DNA from: Epithemia pelagica
Taxonomy: Eukaryota; Bacillariophyta; Bacillariophyceae; Surirellales; Surirellaceae
NCBI GenBank assembly: GCA_946965045.2
Contig: OX337229.1
Coordinates: 2,914,001 to 2,978,000 of the forward strand
Reading direction: 5' to 3'
DNA: 64,000 nucleotides
In this document: positions 28,270 to 38,300 of the stretch, one piece after another
How the letters are laid out: the number at the start of each line of letters is the position of its first letter
Position numbering within the stretch: position 1 is the stretch's first letter
The notes under the pieces: generated by a model
What the model saw: the letters and a program-made list of their open reading frames with translations, nothing else
The model's database searches: none
What the model was told of the DNA's origin: nothing
Position numbers and translations under genes: made by a program

Positions 28270-30493
28270 ATGACCATGCTTCATCAGCATCATATTATTA
28301 TCTACACAACCTGTTACAATGTGCTTGATGGGTAAGTCAATCTGTTGTATCACATGCTCTTGTTTGGAGTGCAGTGAATCTGTTGTTTTGCTTGTTTGGA
28401 CTGCAATGCTACGTTTGAAATCTGTTTGTCAAGATACGAGAACCCACCTCATCCGTTGGGGCTTTGGAGCCCAGGAAACTTTGTAATCGTCTCACTTCCG
28501 AATCTCATGATCGATCATCTCACGTATCTATCTTCTTATTGCGTTGATTATGTGCCGCTTCTGTTGCTGACTAACACGTTTGTTGGATTCGTTCAGTGTT
28601 ACACTCACCATACGGAAGCTGGAACAAGAGATTCTAGCCGCCGGTCACTCAGTATGTATACTGACGACTCTGTCAGGAGATTCGGCCAACAGTCATTTGG
28701 ATGGTCAACACCCAAACCGCCGAGTTATGTTCATGGACAATGCTATCCCCATTCCATTTGTCCATGACCCAAACAATCCTGATCTCACATATCAGCTAGG
28801 ATTCAGTCTTAGCAAAAGTGTGCAACGGCAGCTGAATGAGTTCGACCCTACTCTCATACACATTACTGTTCCGGACTGCACGGCGCTTCATCTGATTGAA
28901 TACGCAAGACGCAGAGAAATTCCCATCATGGGAACTTATCATTCCAACATCCCAGAATACATGGATCACTACCCTGGAATGGGATGGTTAAAACCAATAT
29001 TGGGCGGATTTTTCCGTCATCAATACAACTTCCTCCAAGCGCTTTTTGTTCCCACGCCCTTTATCGAACGTCATCTGACAGATACTTACCAACTTGATCG
29101 AGCAACTCGACTGGGTATCTGGGGTCGAGGTGTGGATGTGGAGCGTTTTCATCCGGATCACCGTTTTGCTGCTGGTGGCAAGTTCCGAGCGCAACTGGGG
29201 TTGGAAGAAGACGACGTTGTCCTTTGTTGGGTGGGACGTCTCGTACCGGAAAAGCGTGTTGACATTTTCTGCGACACAGTTCGTCGATTGGATGCTGCAG
29301 GCCTTCGATATCACGCGATTGTTGTTGGCGCAGGCCCATGCGAAGAAGAGATCAAGACTCTTCCAAGGACGACCTTTTGTGGTTGGATGAATGCTGACCA
29401 ACTCGCTGTGGCCTACGCATCCTCGGATGTCTTTTTGTTTCCTTCGTCGGTCGAGACATTTGGTAATGTAACATTGGAAGCAATGGCTAGTGGTTTGCCT
29501 GTGGTTGTCGAAGGTGGATGTTCGGGCCATTTGGTGGAAGAAGGTGTTAATGGATATGCATGCCAAGCGGGCAACGCCGATGCCTTTTATGAAGCCACCG
29601 CCGAACTTGTTCGCGACAAAACAAAGAGATTGCTCTTTAGCAGAAACAGCCGTGCCAAGGCCATGCAGCTTGAGAAGCGATCGGTTGTACGTCGGATGTT
29701 GAACAACTACCAGAGCGTGTCCGATGAGTTTTATCACGAATATGGCGGACACCACGCCAACCGAGACAAGGCCTACAGTTTCTTTGCGGGAAATCACCCT
29801 CGACCCGTCTTGTTGATCATGGTTGAGTGGTTGTTTATTGTTCTCTTCCAGGTTCTTTGGAACATGTCCCAAATCTTTTTCTCGGTGCAAGATGCCATTC
29901 TACGCAGACGTGCGTCTTCGGCATCCGCCGTTCCCATTGTTACACCAAGTTTGCAGGTTCCCCAAGACTCGCCCAAGTCGTTGACGAAAACAGTCGTGAC
30001 AGACCATAGTGATGCAGGTAGCGCCAGTGGTTCCGAAGACAGGTCATCGCCGGCACCCAGTGAACCATCTTCCACACAAAGGGCCGAGAACTCGTCAAGC
30101 ACGAACAGCCGCTGGAAAAACATTGATGTTCCTACGTCAATGGCATTGTCATTTATCCGCTCCATGGAATTCATTTGTCGTTTGGAAAGCCATGTGCGTC
30201 ATGGAGTGTCGTCCTGCCGAAGTAAGACCATCCGGATTCGCAAGAGGAAACATTCGTTTGAAGTCTTCTCGAGAAAAGCCAAATCAGCGGAAATCTGTAG
30301 CGCAAAGACCCATACTCTGGACTCTTTGGATAGCAGCGCTCATCGACATGGTGGCAATTCTGCTGCTGTCAGGAGTCGTGGCGGTGGCAGCATGTCAGCC
30401 TTCAACATGAAAGAATGCCTTGACAGTGTCTATCGAGAACCCATCTCTTCGTCGTCCGGATCAGCGGACTCCAGTTTGGTGGAAGTTGTTTGA
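28270..30493 (+). CDS. GT4-family glycosyltransferase (SQD2/MgtA-like) with membrane segment and Ser-rich tail
   Basis: Exon 1 (28270-28331) encodes MTMLHQHHIIIYTTCYNVLD. After a 265-bp intron, exon 2 (28597-30493) continues G-VTLTIRKLEQEILAAGHSV, restoring the N-terminal Rossmann start of GT-B enzymes; the total is 652 residues. Key segments are IMGTYHSNIPEYMDHYPGMG; GIWGRGVDVERFHP; the donor-domain start CWVGRLVPEKRVDIF; and SSVETFGNVTLEAMASGLPV, which holds the GT4 E-x7-E motif. A hydrophobic segment (about 425-450, VLLIMVEWLFIVLFQVLW) and a 190-residue Ser-rich tail follow. Relatives include sulfoquinovosyltransferase SQD2 and mannosyltransferase MgtA; donor and acceptor cannot be chosen from sequence. 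No plastid presequence is seen at the start, which argues against SQD2 itself. Confidence 0.85.
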
Positions 30494-30850
30494 GTATGAA
30501 TCATTTGTGGACACATTGTGGCCCCACAGTTCCTGGTTGCCTTCTGTTTGTTTGCTTGTCCTATTTGGAATAGTTGTTTTGTTAACTACTAGCTAGTGGT
30601 TCATTTGTACTTCTGTTGAAAGCCATCTCCACCCATGGAACATATGGGGTGGAAACTTGCAGTTTTGGGCGAAGGAATGCACAACGCCAGTATAGCTCCC
30701 TGCAAACATGAGACATTCGATCCCTAGGACTGTAATGTGGCTTACAGGAAAAGAAGTTGGTGGTGCTCTTTTTGTCTTACCAATGCAGCAACAGTAATCT
30801 GTTCTTGAACAGCTTGGCAGGAAGTCCCTTTCGTCTAGGTAGTCGACAAT
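30494..30850. other. Convergent 3' intergenic region
   Basis: This lies between the 3' ends of the GT4 gene and the hydrolase-GTPase gene. Nothing further is recognised. Confidence 0.5.
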
Positions 30851-33700
30851 TCACTTCTGCCAAGCTGACCTTTTACTAGTCATAATTTTGAGAATGCGAT
30901 TGCTCTTGTTCAGCTTTTGAGTTTTGGGGACCGGTCGGGATGGCGCTCCAATACAGCTTGTGGCCTCTGCTCGGAAAAAATCGCCGCCCAGCGCACCCAA
31001 ACGTTTCAATGTCAGAAAGACGTCGTCAACGGTAGAGCCAGGCTTCATCGTGAGCGCTTCACACAAAATGGGGCCACTAGATGATTTGGTGTTATCAGGT
31101 GAGGTTTGATAGGACGAAGTTTCTGGTTTCCAAAGCGACGGTGCAGCACCGCCAGCAGCTTCGAGGCATTGAATCATTCCGGCACTTGGTAAAGAAGGAT
31201 CGGATGTTGCATATTTGAACAGGCCTGGAAGCGAGCGGTAGTGCACAAGATCTAAAACTGGAAACACCAAAATAGGTTCTCGAAGTTGTAGCGCGGATTG
31301 AAGACAATCCCACACTCCTTTGGGAATCTGACGATCACAAGTTTCCTCACTTGTTGATTCTTCTTTTTCAAGTCCCCGTGATTTCAGAATATGGTGACGG
31401 ATAAAGTTCATCTCACTTCGGGATGACAAGGGAGTGCCAGCATGAGCACCGTGGATTGGCAATGCCGCCCGAATTTCAGCAGCCTTGTCTGAGCCGGTGG
31501 GAATATCGCATTTGTTTAGAGCAAGTGCCATTGGGAATCGCACGCCCAAAAATGCGGAAACGAGCCGATGGACATCAGCTTCGTCCCATGAACTCAGGTT
31601 ATCAAGGGCACGTTCCTGACCAGTGCAACTTTCCATGTATTTCTCGACCGCCATGAGGACATTGTTCGTAACAGCTTGAGTTTGGCCATAGCCTCCAAAC
31701 ATATCAGCAAGCTTCGAGCGTCCTCGTCGCTTTATCGTTTCCCATTTGAACATGAGGTTTGAGAAGACCCATTCAACTAGTTCAACTCTTATCCACTGCA
31801 TGTCGTTCAATGGGTTGGAAGATTCGGGGTTGCTAGTACCATCAATGTCCGTTCCCATACTGTTGCCTTCCACGTCCGCTGACCCGCTTGCATCAAGCAC
31901 GTGAACGAGTACGTCGGCGTCCGTCAGGTCATTCAAAAACTTGTTTCCTCTCCCACGACCCTGGTATGCGCCTGGGACAAGACCTGCCACGTCTTTCAAC
32001 AGAACAGGAAGGAGACGGCGTCCTTGATGGTCTCGACCATGGGTTGACCCCATCACGTATGCCGAGTCGTTGTCATTCAACTCGTCCTCTGGGCAAGAAC
32101 CTGGTGGAGCAGGTACAAGACAATATCCTACATTTGGATCAATGGTAGTGAACGGGTGTGGTGCCATGGTTGCTCCGCCCAGTAAATTGTCTGCGTCGTC
32201 ACGTTGACGAGCAAAAGCTGTTGCTGCGTTGAAAAAGGTCGATTTGCCCGCCGAAGGCTTTCCTATCAAACCAATTGTAAACGTCTTATGTCCACCTTTC
32301 CCATGTGAAATATCGTTGTAATTGTCCTGGTTTTCGCTCAACACACTCCTCATTTGGTTTAAAACTTCCTCAGCTATTTTCAGGCCTTGTAAATTGAGTT
32401 CTTCAATTCGCTCCCTCGATGATGGAGAAACCAATCCTACGACTTGCTCCTGCTGGTCATCACATGAAACAACTCCTTCTTCCTCTCCGGACTCATTTCT
32501 TCGTTGGTCGTCTTCAACGTCTGTTTGGATCTTTTCTGAAGAAGCTTTCACGTTAACCATAGTACCCGATTCGAAGAATTCTCGAGCTGCATAGATGCAC
32601 GACATTACTGAAGGCATCCCTTCTTCCAATTGTGCGGCATCCTGCATGGATTTAAGCAATGCCTCTGCGTGCCCAGAACTAAATTCCATCATGTTATTAT
32701 CGTGAATCAATCTCATCTGAGCCACTGATTCCTGAGGATAGTTGTGAGGATACTGCACTTCAATTGAGATTTGATGGGGAGGCCAGATCCCTTCATCCGA
32801 GGCCACCAAGTCCACCTTAAAGCGAATAGGATGTTCGTACTTGTCTTCACTCTCTGAGAAAGACGACAGCAGGTGAAACTCCTCCGGGAAAATTGCAGTC
32901 AATGCCTCCACTTCATCTCTCTGAAGTTGGACAGTTTCCTCGTCTGGAACTGGAGTTGTCGATACTGTATTTTCCGTGGAAGGCGCATTATTCATTGTGG
33001 CGGATGCTTGGTTTTCTGTTCTCGTCGTTCCGCGTTTTCTGGAGGCAGCGATAAAATCTTCATAGGCCCGGACACTTCCGGATCGCATTGGAACGTGATG
33101 ACCACCCTCGTGTTCGTGAGTTTGGGGATTGCTATAATAGGGCAGGAGGCCTCGACTCTGTTGAGGAACGATAAGTTTGTCTGAACTACCATAAACATGT
33201 AACGATGGAGTCTTCACAAATCCTTCCAGTGTTTCCTCTTGGCCTTGTAGGTAAGTCTCTCGAAATCCAGTTGGAAGCGTGGCCTCGTAGCCGGCAACCA
33301 TCAGCACGAACTGAAGGCCTGGAAATATTTCTGAGGGTTGGGCGGAGTGTGCAAGGCAGCACAAGTGTGACAATCGGGCTCCTTGTGAGAATCCCAATAT
33401 TCCAACAAAAGGACTCTTCGTGTCTTTCATCTCGTCCCATATTTTCAACAGGTCAGGAAAAGTTTGTTCCAAAAGACCTTGGTAGTTGTCACCAGATCGA
33501 TTCCACCATTGACACAGGTTTGGATCCTCAGGATGGGGGAATGCGGCGGTGGGAGCCACAATTTCCAAGTTTTGTTTTTCCAACCGTTTCCTAAGCTTAT
33601 CCATTCTTCCCAGCAGAAGATCTCCTGTTTGACGACTCCCATGGAGCAAAAGAACCTTGCCTCGGCCATGTTGTACCGTTGCCGTCGCCACCATGGCCAT
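30851..33700 (-). CDS. Three-domain fusion: FSH1-type serine hydrolase, RWD domain, Obg/YchF-type GTPase
   Basis: The ATG at 33700 gives 949 residues; the frame is open to a GTG at 33757. Residues 10-225 are an FSH1/OVCA2-like alpha/beta hydrolase: VLLLHGSRQTGDLL; nucleophile Ser105 in GILGFSQGARLSH; Asp174 in YGSSDKLIVP; and His at 201/202 in EGGHHVP. Residues 257-381 are an RWD domain (RDEVEALTAIFPEEFHLLSS, then VQYPHNYPQESV). Residues 430-949 are a TRAFAC-class GTPase like YGR210C/YchF: GLIGKPSAGKSTFF (P-loop, 480-488), TTIDPNVGY (switch), DVAGLVPGAYQGRGRGNKFL (G3, 569-572) and ALALNKCDIP (G4). The C-terminus ends in a TGS-like segment (MKPGSTVDDVFLTLKRLG). All catalytic residues are present in both enzyme domains. 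The role is unknown; RWD and this GTPase class suggest ribosome or translation association. Confidence 0.88.
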   Translation of the reverse strand: MAMVATATVQHGRGKVLLLHGSRQTGDLLLGRMDKLRKRLEKQNLEIVAPTAAFPHPEDPNLCQWWNRSGDNYQGLLEQTFPDLLKIWDEMKDTKSPFVGILGFSQGARLSHLCCLAHSAQPSEIFPGLQFVLMVAGYEATLPTGFRETYLQGQEETLEGFVKTPSLHVYGSSDKLIVPQQSRGLLPYYSNPQTHEHEGGHHVPMRSGSVRAYEDFIAASRKRGTTRTENQASATMNNAPSTENTVSTTPVPDEETVQLQRDEVEALTAIFPEEFHLLSSFSESEDKYEHPIRFKVDLVASDEGIWPPHQISIEVQYPHNYPQESVAQMRLIHDNNMMEFSSGHAEALLKSMQDAAQLEEGMPSVMSCIYAAREFFESGTMVNVKASSEKIQTDVEDDQRRNESGEEEGVVSCDDQQEQVVGLVSPSSRERIEELNLQGLKIAEEVLNQMRSVLSENQDNYNDISHGKGGHKTFTIGLIGKPSAGKSTFFNAATAFARQRDDADNLLGGATMAPHPFTTIDPNVGYCLVPAPPGSCPEDELNDNDSAYVMGSTHGRDHQGRRLLPVLLKDVAGLVPGAYQGRGRGNKFLNDLTDADVLVHVLDASGSADVEGNSMGTDIDGTSNPESSNPLNDMQWIRVELVEWVFSNLMFKWETIKRRGRSKLADMFGGYGQTQAVTNNVLMAVEKYMESCTGQERALDNLSSWDEADVHRLVSAFLGVRFPMALALNKCDIPTGSDKAAEIRAALPIHGAHAGTPLSSRSEMNFIRHHILKSRGLEKEESTSEETCDRQIPKGVWDCLQSALQLREPILVFPVLDLVHYRSLPGLFKYATSDPSLPSAGMIQCLEAAGGAAPSLWKPETSSYQTSPDNTKSSSGPILCEALTMKPGSTVDDVFLTLKRLGALGGDFFRAEATSCIGAPSRPVPKTQKLNKSNRILKIMTSKRSAWQK

Positions 33701-34104
33701 GGTGGCAATGGAGCATGGAAACGCGCCCACACACGCATTCTCAACTCTCAATCGCACTTTTTCAGAGGGGGTGTATTCGGGGCATATGTAAAGTGCATCC
33801 GTGCCTTATCAAGACCAAGACTTATCAAGAATAAAGCGTCGGGTCGGCCTCATTTTTGCGCTCCACGATCCACGACACAAAGTCGGTGCGCGTCTCGTTT
33901 TCAAACGCAACCCCAAGCAAAAACAAAACCAATCCCTGCAAAAGGTAAACGAGAACGGAAACCGATCAAAAACACTTCTGCCATGAGAACTAGAAACAAA
34001 AGTTCATTATCTTGCATCTAGATCCCATAATCTGTTTGCGGAGACAGCTACTTTTGCAACTATTTTCCACATTTTGTTTTCTACGAGAAGAGAAAGCCAA
34101 AGCT
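33701..34104. other. Short divergent upstream region
   Basis: This is the shared 5' region of the hydrolase-GTPase gene and the acidic-protein gene. No motif is singled out. Confidence 0.45.
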
Positions 34105-35058
34105 ATGAACCAGTGCTTCAACGAAAATAACCAACCCTCTGAAAGTCACTGGGAAGATCCGTTCCCTTTATGGAATCCAGAAAAGATCCGGTATGATCAT
34201 GAGTTGTGGATGAAGGCACTTGGTCATCGTGGAAAGATCTTCAACAAAAGTTTGTTGGGGACAACTTCTGTCGAATCGGATAATGAGTCTTGTCCAACAT
34301 CACTGGACAGTATTTTGGCCGAACCAGAAAAACCATCAGTTGCACCCTTGACAGAACATACTTGCCGTGACAGCGATGGTGAGGAGTATGTAACCGATAC
34401 GGAACGAGCCTTGAAAGAAAAGGCATGTCGCGACGGCGATGGTGAGGAGTATGAAACCGATACGGAACAAAATGCCAATAGCACTGGATACACCCCCGAC
34501 GATACTGACGAGGAAACAGATGACGACGATGAAGAAGATTGGAACACAAAACCAGAGAGTCTCGAGAGAGTCCAGGCAGAAAGCAATCTCAACGAGTTGG
34601 ATGCAGGATATGAACCAGACTATGAAGATAATGACTTCGAATGCGAGGACGACGTTGAAGATATGGATCTCGAAGATGAAACAGATTGTCAACCATGTCA
34701 GGAGGAGCAAACGACAATTCTATCCGATCCACAGTCCCTCGGCATTTCTGAGGACTGGTTAATGGATAGAAACATGCAATGTGCATCATCTTGGGATTAC
34801 ATTCGGGACAGCGGTGAAAGCTCAGCTTCTCCACATCCAACTGGATTCGACAAGGAATCTCTCGAGATGGCCAGAAAGTATGGTGTGAGTCCCAATCACC
34901 CTGCAGCCTGTCCATATCCGCATCTTGATCTGTCATTGGCAAAATCCATGCCTCCTGATGCACACCAATGGACTCCATATGATTCTGTCTTCGAATACGA
35001 CGGATACAGGACACCGACGGAACAAGAGACTCGGTGTTTGATCTTGCTCAATTCCTAG
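34105..35058 (+). CDS. Acidic protein of unknown function with duplicated CRDxDGEEY motif
   Basis: The first ATG in the frame is at 34105 (the open frame begins earlier, at a TTG), giving 317 residues that start MNQCFNENNQPSESHWEDPF. Residues about 86-122 carry two copies of a short unit, CRDSDGEEYVTDTE and CRDGDGEEYETDTE. A run of Asp/Glu follows (TDEETDDDDEEDW, then YEDNDFECEDDVEDMDLEDE). The C-terminal 80 residues look more ordered, with His, Tyr and Pro (PAACPYPHLDLSLAKSMPPD, then YDSVFEYDGYRTPTEQE). There is no membrane segment. The acidic repeats could bind basic proteins or metal, but no function can be assigned. Confidence 0.65.
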   Translation: MNQCFNENNQPSESHWEDPFPLWNPEKIRYDHELWMKALGHRGKIFNKSLLGTTSVESDNESCPTSLDSILAEPEKPSVAPLTEHTCRDSDGEEYVTDTERALKEKACRDGDGEEYETDTEQNANSTGYTPDDTDEETDDDDEEDWNTKPESLERVQAESNLNELDAGYEPDYEDNDFECEDDVEDMDLEDETDCQPCQEEQTTILSDPQSLGISEDWLMDRNMQCASSWDYIRDSGESSASPHPTGFDKESLEMARKYGVSPNHPAACPYPHLDLSLAKSMPPDAHQWTPYDSVFEYDGYRTPTEQETRCLILLNS

Positions 35059-35348
35059 TCCATTCGTGAAATTCTCATCTCCTCTTGTCATGGCTCAATA
35101 AATTACTTTGCCTTGTGCATCCTGAACCTTGTAAAGGTTATGCCGTAATCCTTCTTGTCACAAATCTTTATAACACATCGGTTTTAAATTCCTAGATCCC
35201 CTTGCCAGATCCCTTTGTAGAGGCTACCTCTTAATCGTACATATCGCGTCGACTGCAGAAAATTGTACGTTACGAGGTTTTTCCACACTAGTGAGACGAA
35301 CAGCCTCACACTTCAATTCTTCATATTCAAGTTTGCCAGTATCGTTTT
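35059..35348. other. Convergent 3' intergenic region
   Basis: This contains the ends of the acidic-protein gene and of the E1 gene; no gene is seen. CAATAAATTAC near 35096 could be a polyadenylation signal for the plus-strand gene. Confidence 0.4.
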
Positions 35349-38300
35349 CTATGTCTTTTCGAATCTTCTCAGTCGAATTGTCGGGAGCTCGACTTCCTCT
35401 TCTGATCCGTCATCTTCTACCACAACCGATAAATCAAATGTTTTGTCGTCCATACTGTACTGCTCCACTGGTGTGTCTCGAGCATCTTCATCGTCTTCAT
35501 CAGAGGAGATTGCTTCATGAATCACTTCCCAGATGGCTGTTTTCATCAACTCTTTGTCATCTTCATGGAGAAAGTTTGCATATAAAAGGTATGGTCCTAG
35601 AGAGACGGAAAGAACTCGGACGTTTTCGGCATTCTCAGAATCGGCTAGCTTCTGAATTCGTTTCAGGAGGGACTTCATCGTCATTCCTCCGCTTTTGTTT
35701 GCTGCAGTCTTGGCCGATTCGGAAATTGACAATTGATCCCAAAGAGTATATTCTTGTCCATTCAGTCCAGGGATAACTTCCGCTGGCATTGGTACCGTGA
35801 AAGCAAAAAACGGAAGTGCAAGGTTGACAAAAGCATTGCGATATTGATTCAAGGGTGCTTTTTGTACCAACTTGACCAGTTCCAGGCAAGAAAGTGCTGA
35901 AACCAAAGCAGTCGTTGTGATCATGGCCGGAATAATCTTTCCTGCCACTCGACGCGTTTCCATCGCACTGACAGGAGGAATGCCATAGCTAATTGCACGA
36001 AGGTTGCTTGCGGCCGCGATAAAGGACACATGGCCATTCGAATCGTCATCTTTCTCGAAATCAGCTAAGTTCAGTTCCACCTCTGATCCGGGTGGTATGG
36101 AGGACAGATAACGGAAGATTTGTTCTTGCTTCGATAACGATGAGCCGTTCGCAGTATCTGAATGGATACTATCCACATCATGCGATCCAAGGAGCGTTTC
36201 CACAGCCTCTTCAGAAGAGAATAACACCTCTGTAGAAGACGGAGGGAGAAATGCCTCTGCTCGCAAACGTGCACCATGGCGAACAAAAGATACTAGATTG
36301 CGATTCACCTGAACTTGTTCCAGGGAAGCATTCTCCGAAGAGTCATAGACCAGTCTCGTTGGAGCTCTTCTCGTTCCTGTCCAAAAGTCTTCTCCGTCTT
36401 CATCCTTGCTGCCGAGGGGATGCTGCTCAAGAAGCTCGTCCACAGATTCAACATAGAGCTTTCGGGCTAGAGATACGGCCCATTTCAACGAATGGGATCG
36501 AATATTCGTATGGCCTACAATCAATGTGGCTGCCAATATATCCTCCTTTAGCTCCTCGGCAGTACGAATAGCAGCCTGTTCCCCTGACTCGTGCAACAAC
36601 TTATGAGCCATGGTGCGTAGGGCATTTTTGTGGACCTCTAAACTATCTTCAAGTTTGCCGCTGTCTTCTTCAATCTGCAGCGATGTTGCGAAGTCATTGG
36701 CTTGCTGTGGACGTTGAACAAACAAGCCGTCAAACAAATCCCGCGACCATTGGATAGTGTGTGAAATAGCGTATGGGAAATTCTTGAGAGTGCATACTGG
36801 AATCGCTTCCTCTGGAGGGTCAGCACTGGAAGCATATGACTCACTCAATTTCGGTATCACCACCTGCACATTGCCCTTCGGTCCCAATGTCCCGGCATCA
36901 ACCAGAGCAATATGGTTCGTAACGCATTGCCCATCCATGTACAAACGAGCATCGACATTGTCCAACGCATTCAAAACAATATCCACCTGATGCGACCAAA
37001 ACGTATCGTCGTCTTCAAACACGTTTCCACTTGAGTCTTCTCCTGTGCGCTTACCCAACTTGCTCGAATGCGCTTCAATTTCACAGTCCGGATTAAAGAG
37101 AAGAGTACCCCTCTTCGCAGCCACGCTCTTGAAATCTCCCAGGTCTGTTTCCCGAAAGAGTAATTGCCTACTCAAGTTTGATTTTTCAATAGTGTCCATA
37201 TCGGTCAGCATAATTTTACCAATCTTTGCAGTTCCGGCCCCCATGGCGCCCAAGTTTTTGAGCAATTCGCAGCCAATTGCGCCGGCGCCGGCTATAAAAA
37301 TTTTGCGGCCATGCAATTTCTCAACAACATCGTCACCCAGTATGTACCGAAGGCCTTTGGAATAGATTTTGGCGTTCGAACTTGCAGCGTCTGTTGCCAC
37401 GCTCGTTCGAGGGCCGTCGGAAACCATCAACTCTTGACAATCAAACAACAGAAATTGGCGAATGGGGGTGTATAATCCAGAAACTGCTTTCAGCGCTTCC
37501 TGTGCCGCAATGGCACCAATTATCCCTTGCAACGGGACCAACTTTCCCGAACAAGAGCGTACAAAATCAGCAACAATCGCTTTGTCTTGGTCAGATTGCA
37601 CGTCCAAGTTCGAGCTGGCAATGAAATCTTGTTCATCATTGGACAAAGGCAAGCGACTTTGCTCTTTCACGAACGTGTTCAAACTCGAGAAACACGACAG
37701 AACGATTCGCTGTCTTTCCGTGTCCAGGGACTTTTCCAAATCTGAGGGTGTTACCAATGATTGGCCATCGGTACTCTGTTGCTGTTGCAAGGCTTCCCTC
37801 AATGACACGAACGATAGAGTCTGGGGTTTCTTGATTCGTGAAAAAGCGACTGGCTGTACCGTTTGGATTTGTTCCAAGATTGCTTTGCTATTTTCCACCC
37901 CTTCTTCGCCGTCGCTGAATCGGACTCGGACCATAAAGGGTGAGATAACTCTCTCGACCGTACACGTCCAAGGAACTTCCAAGCACTCGCCATTCCGTAA
38001 ATGGAACTGTAAGTCGTCACCTTTTGATACATCATGTTTTTCTCCAGGCAAGCACTGAACGTTGTAAAAAGTCGCACCTTCATCACCTTCAGCTTCACAT
38101 GACACTTGCAACAATGGAGTAAGAGCGGGTTGTTCACCATCTGAATCATGGACAACAAATTCATCTCCAAAGTCGGTAAATATTCTTCCAAAGACACCAG
38201 CCGTTTCTACAGCAATAAACGTCAGCGGGTTGTCCACAGATCTATCACTTTGTTGTTGTCGAAGCCAGTCATTGATCTCCTCGCAGGTAGATTGGCACCG

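Noticed and set aside
28332-28596. Extra exon inside the 265-bp GT4 intron
   Set aside because: Direct joining of 28331 to 28597 restores the GT-B N-terminus (VLDGVTLTIRKLEQ), leaving no missing segment to explain.
28988-29890. 300-codon minus-strand frame
   Set aside because: It lies fully inside the GT4 coding sequence, whose motifs are clear on the plus strand.
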